Source: Eurosta solidaginis (lineage: Eukaryota > Arthropoda > Insecta > Diptera > Tephritidae). Taken from it: a stretch of DNA of 64,000 bases. Positions 63,510 to 64,000 of this stretch are shown piece after piece (the stretch's first letter is position 1; every line of letters begins with the position of its first letter). A program made the translations under genes and the position numbers. Below the pieces are notes generated by a model. That model did not search any database. It was not told the DNA's origin and saw nothing but the letters and a program-made list of their open reading frames with translations. The stretch covers positions 239,196,978 to 239,260,977 of the forward strand of contig NC_090320.1 in assembly GCF_040869045.1 (NCBI RefSeq), in the 5' to 3' direction.

Positions 63510-64000
63510 ACTTGTATAGGTATACTATGTCCGCAAGTCTAGGAAACTCTTAGTTTATGGAATATAAGCTTTTTAGTTTCCAAATTTAATAAAATTTCAA
63601 CTTAAGTCCTGCACTTACAATTCGGGTCGCACATGATTCAGAATCCGCAAGCAGAAAATATATTTTTTATCTCGTTTAAAAGTTATTCGCGGAAAACCCG
63701 TCGATACTATTGTCGCTTTTTTCGTTGCAATCATGGCGAAACGATACAAGGTGGCCGCATCGAACAACTGATTATAACCTTTTTTTATTTGATTTGATAC
63801 ATCAACTTCCGGCGCAGTACGATTTTGACATTTGTCCATCGAATTTACAAAAACAAAGTACATGGAATTCTTATTTATGTATGTGGGTATGTCACCATGC
63901 TGCCACCTTGTATCGTTCCGCCATGGTTGCAATTAAACAAACGAAAACCTATGAAGGCAGTGAATAGTGTTGTCAGCTCCGCAACAATATCTTTTTCTCT
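63510..64000. mobile_element. Foldback arm, cut by the window end
   Basis: Matches the arms at 12470-12760 and 56200-56490: GAATATAAGCTTTTTAGTTTCC, ATTCGGGTCGCACATG, AAAGTTATTCGCGG, then AATTAAACAAACGAAAACC and CAGCTCCGCAACAATATC. A piece of about 50 bp after CGCACATG is absent relative to the other copies. It is interrupted by the 194-bp MITE at 63732. Confidence 0.85.
63732..63925. mobile_element. 194-bp MITE with 8-bp target duplication
   Basis: Left end CATGGCGAAACGATACAAGG; right end inverted CATGGCGGAACGATACAAGG. GTTGCAAT is present on both sides (63724-63731, 63926-63933), and the empty site GTTGCAATTAAAC is seen in the arm at about 56396. An 8-bp duplication points to hAT; the CATGG end is less typical than CAGGG. 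No coding content. Confidence 0.88.

Overview
This is a transposon-dominated window from an insect nuclear genome, most likely a higher fly. A tephritid-type fruit fly is my best guess from the repeat families, but the sequence alone does not prove it. The DNA is AT-rich with no bacterial operon structure, and nearly every open frame that can be recognised belongs to a mobile element. The one gene I accept as a normal host gene is a single-exon 116-codon gene on the minus strand at 45746-46096. It is homologous to vertebrate protein C10 (C12orf57).

Layout. 1-1441 is the end of a noncoding element built of a ~130-bp satellite. 2633-6304 is a complete but dead hAT element with an 8-bp target duplication; it holds a gypsy-family LTR (4946-5884), which itself holds a 220-bp palindromic hAT-type MITE (5481-5700). 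11987-14082 is a foldback element carrying further nested insertions. 15343-16588 holds two Harbinger deletion derivatives in opposite orientation. 16628-19165 is a Penelope-like retroelement whose reverse-transcriptase active-site codons are split by a tRNA-type SINE. 19165-25350 contains tandem repeats, a LINE remnant with ORF1 fused to reverse transcriptase, and a second satellite-family element. 28030-34970 holds LINE fragments, SINEs and two elements with hexanucleotide arrays.

35419-39622 is a 4.2-kb CACTA-like DNA transposon. It has a seven-exon SAM-domain gene running into the C-terminal half of a transposase, with all six GT-AG introns still visible. 40-45 kb is mostly degraded repeats. 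Two internally deleted members of one gypsy family lie at 47206-49537 (minus) and 51094-54808 (plus), the second inside a jockey-type LINE. Together they retain different parts of one retrotransposon. 55-58 kb and 63.2-64 kb hold Harbinger-like, TA-rich and foldback MITEs. 58439-62898 is a long satellite-bearing element of the same family as the one at position 1, in the opposite orientation.

How the parts relate. There is no functional pathway here apart from the C10-like host gene. The value of the window is its stratigraphy: many insertions have intact target-site duplications, so the order of events can be read directly. All element proteins seen are broken by frameshifts, stops or deletions, so every recognisable family here would need proteins supplied from elsewhere in the genome. 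The items I would look at first are the CACTA-like SAM/transposase element, the Helentron-like family with a constant hairpin-plus-17-nt end, the SINE inside the YVDD motif, the 220-bp palindromic hAT MITE and the candidate hammerhead ribozymes.
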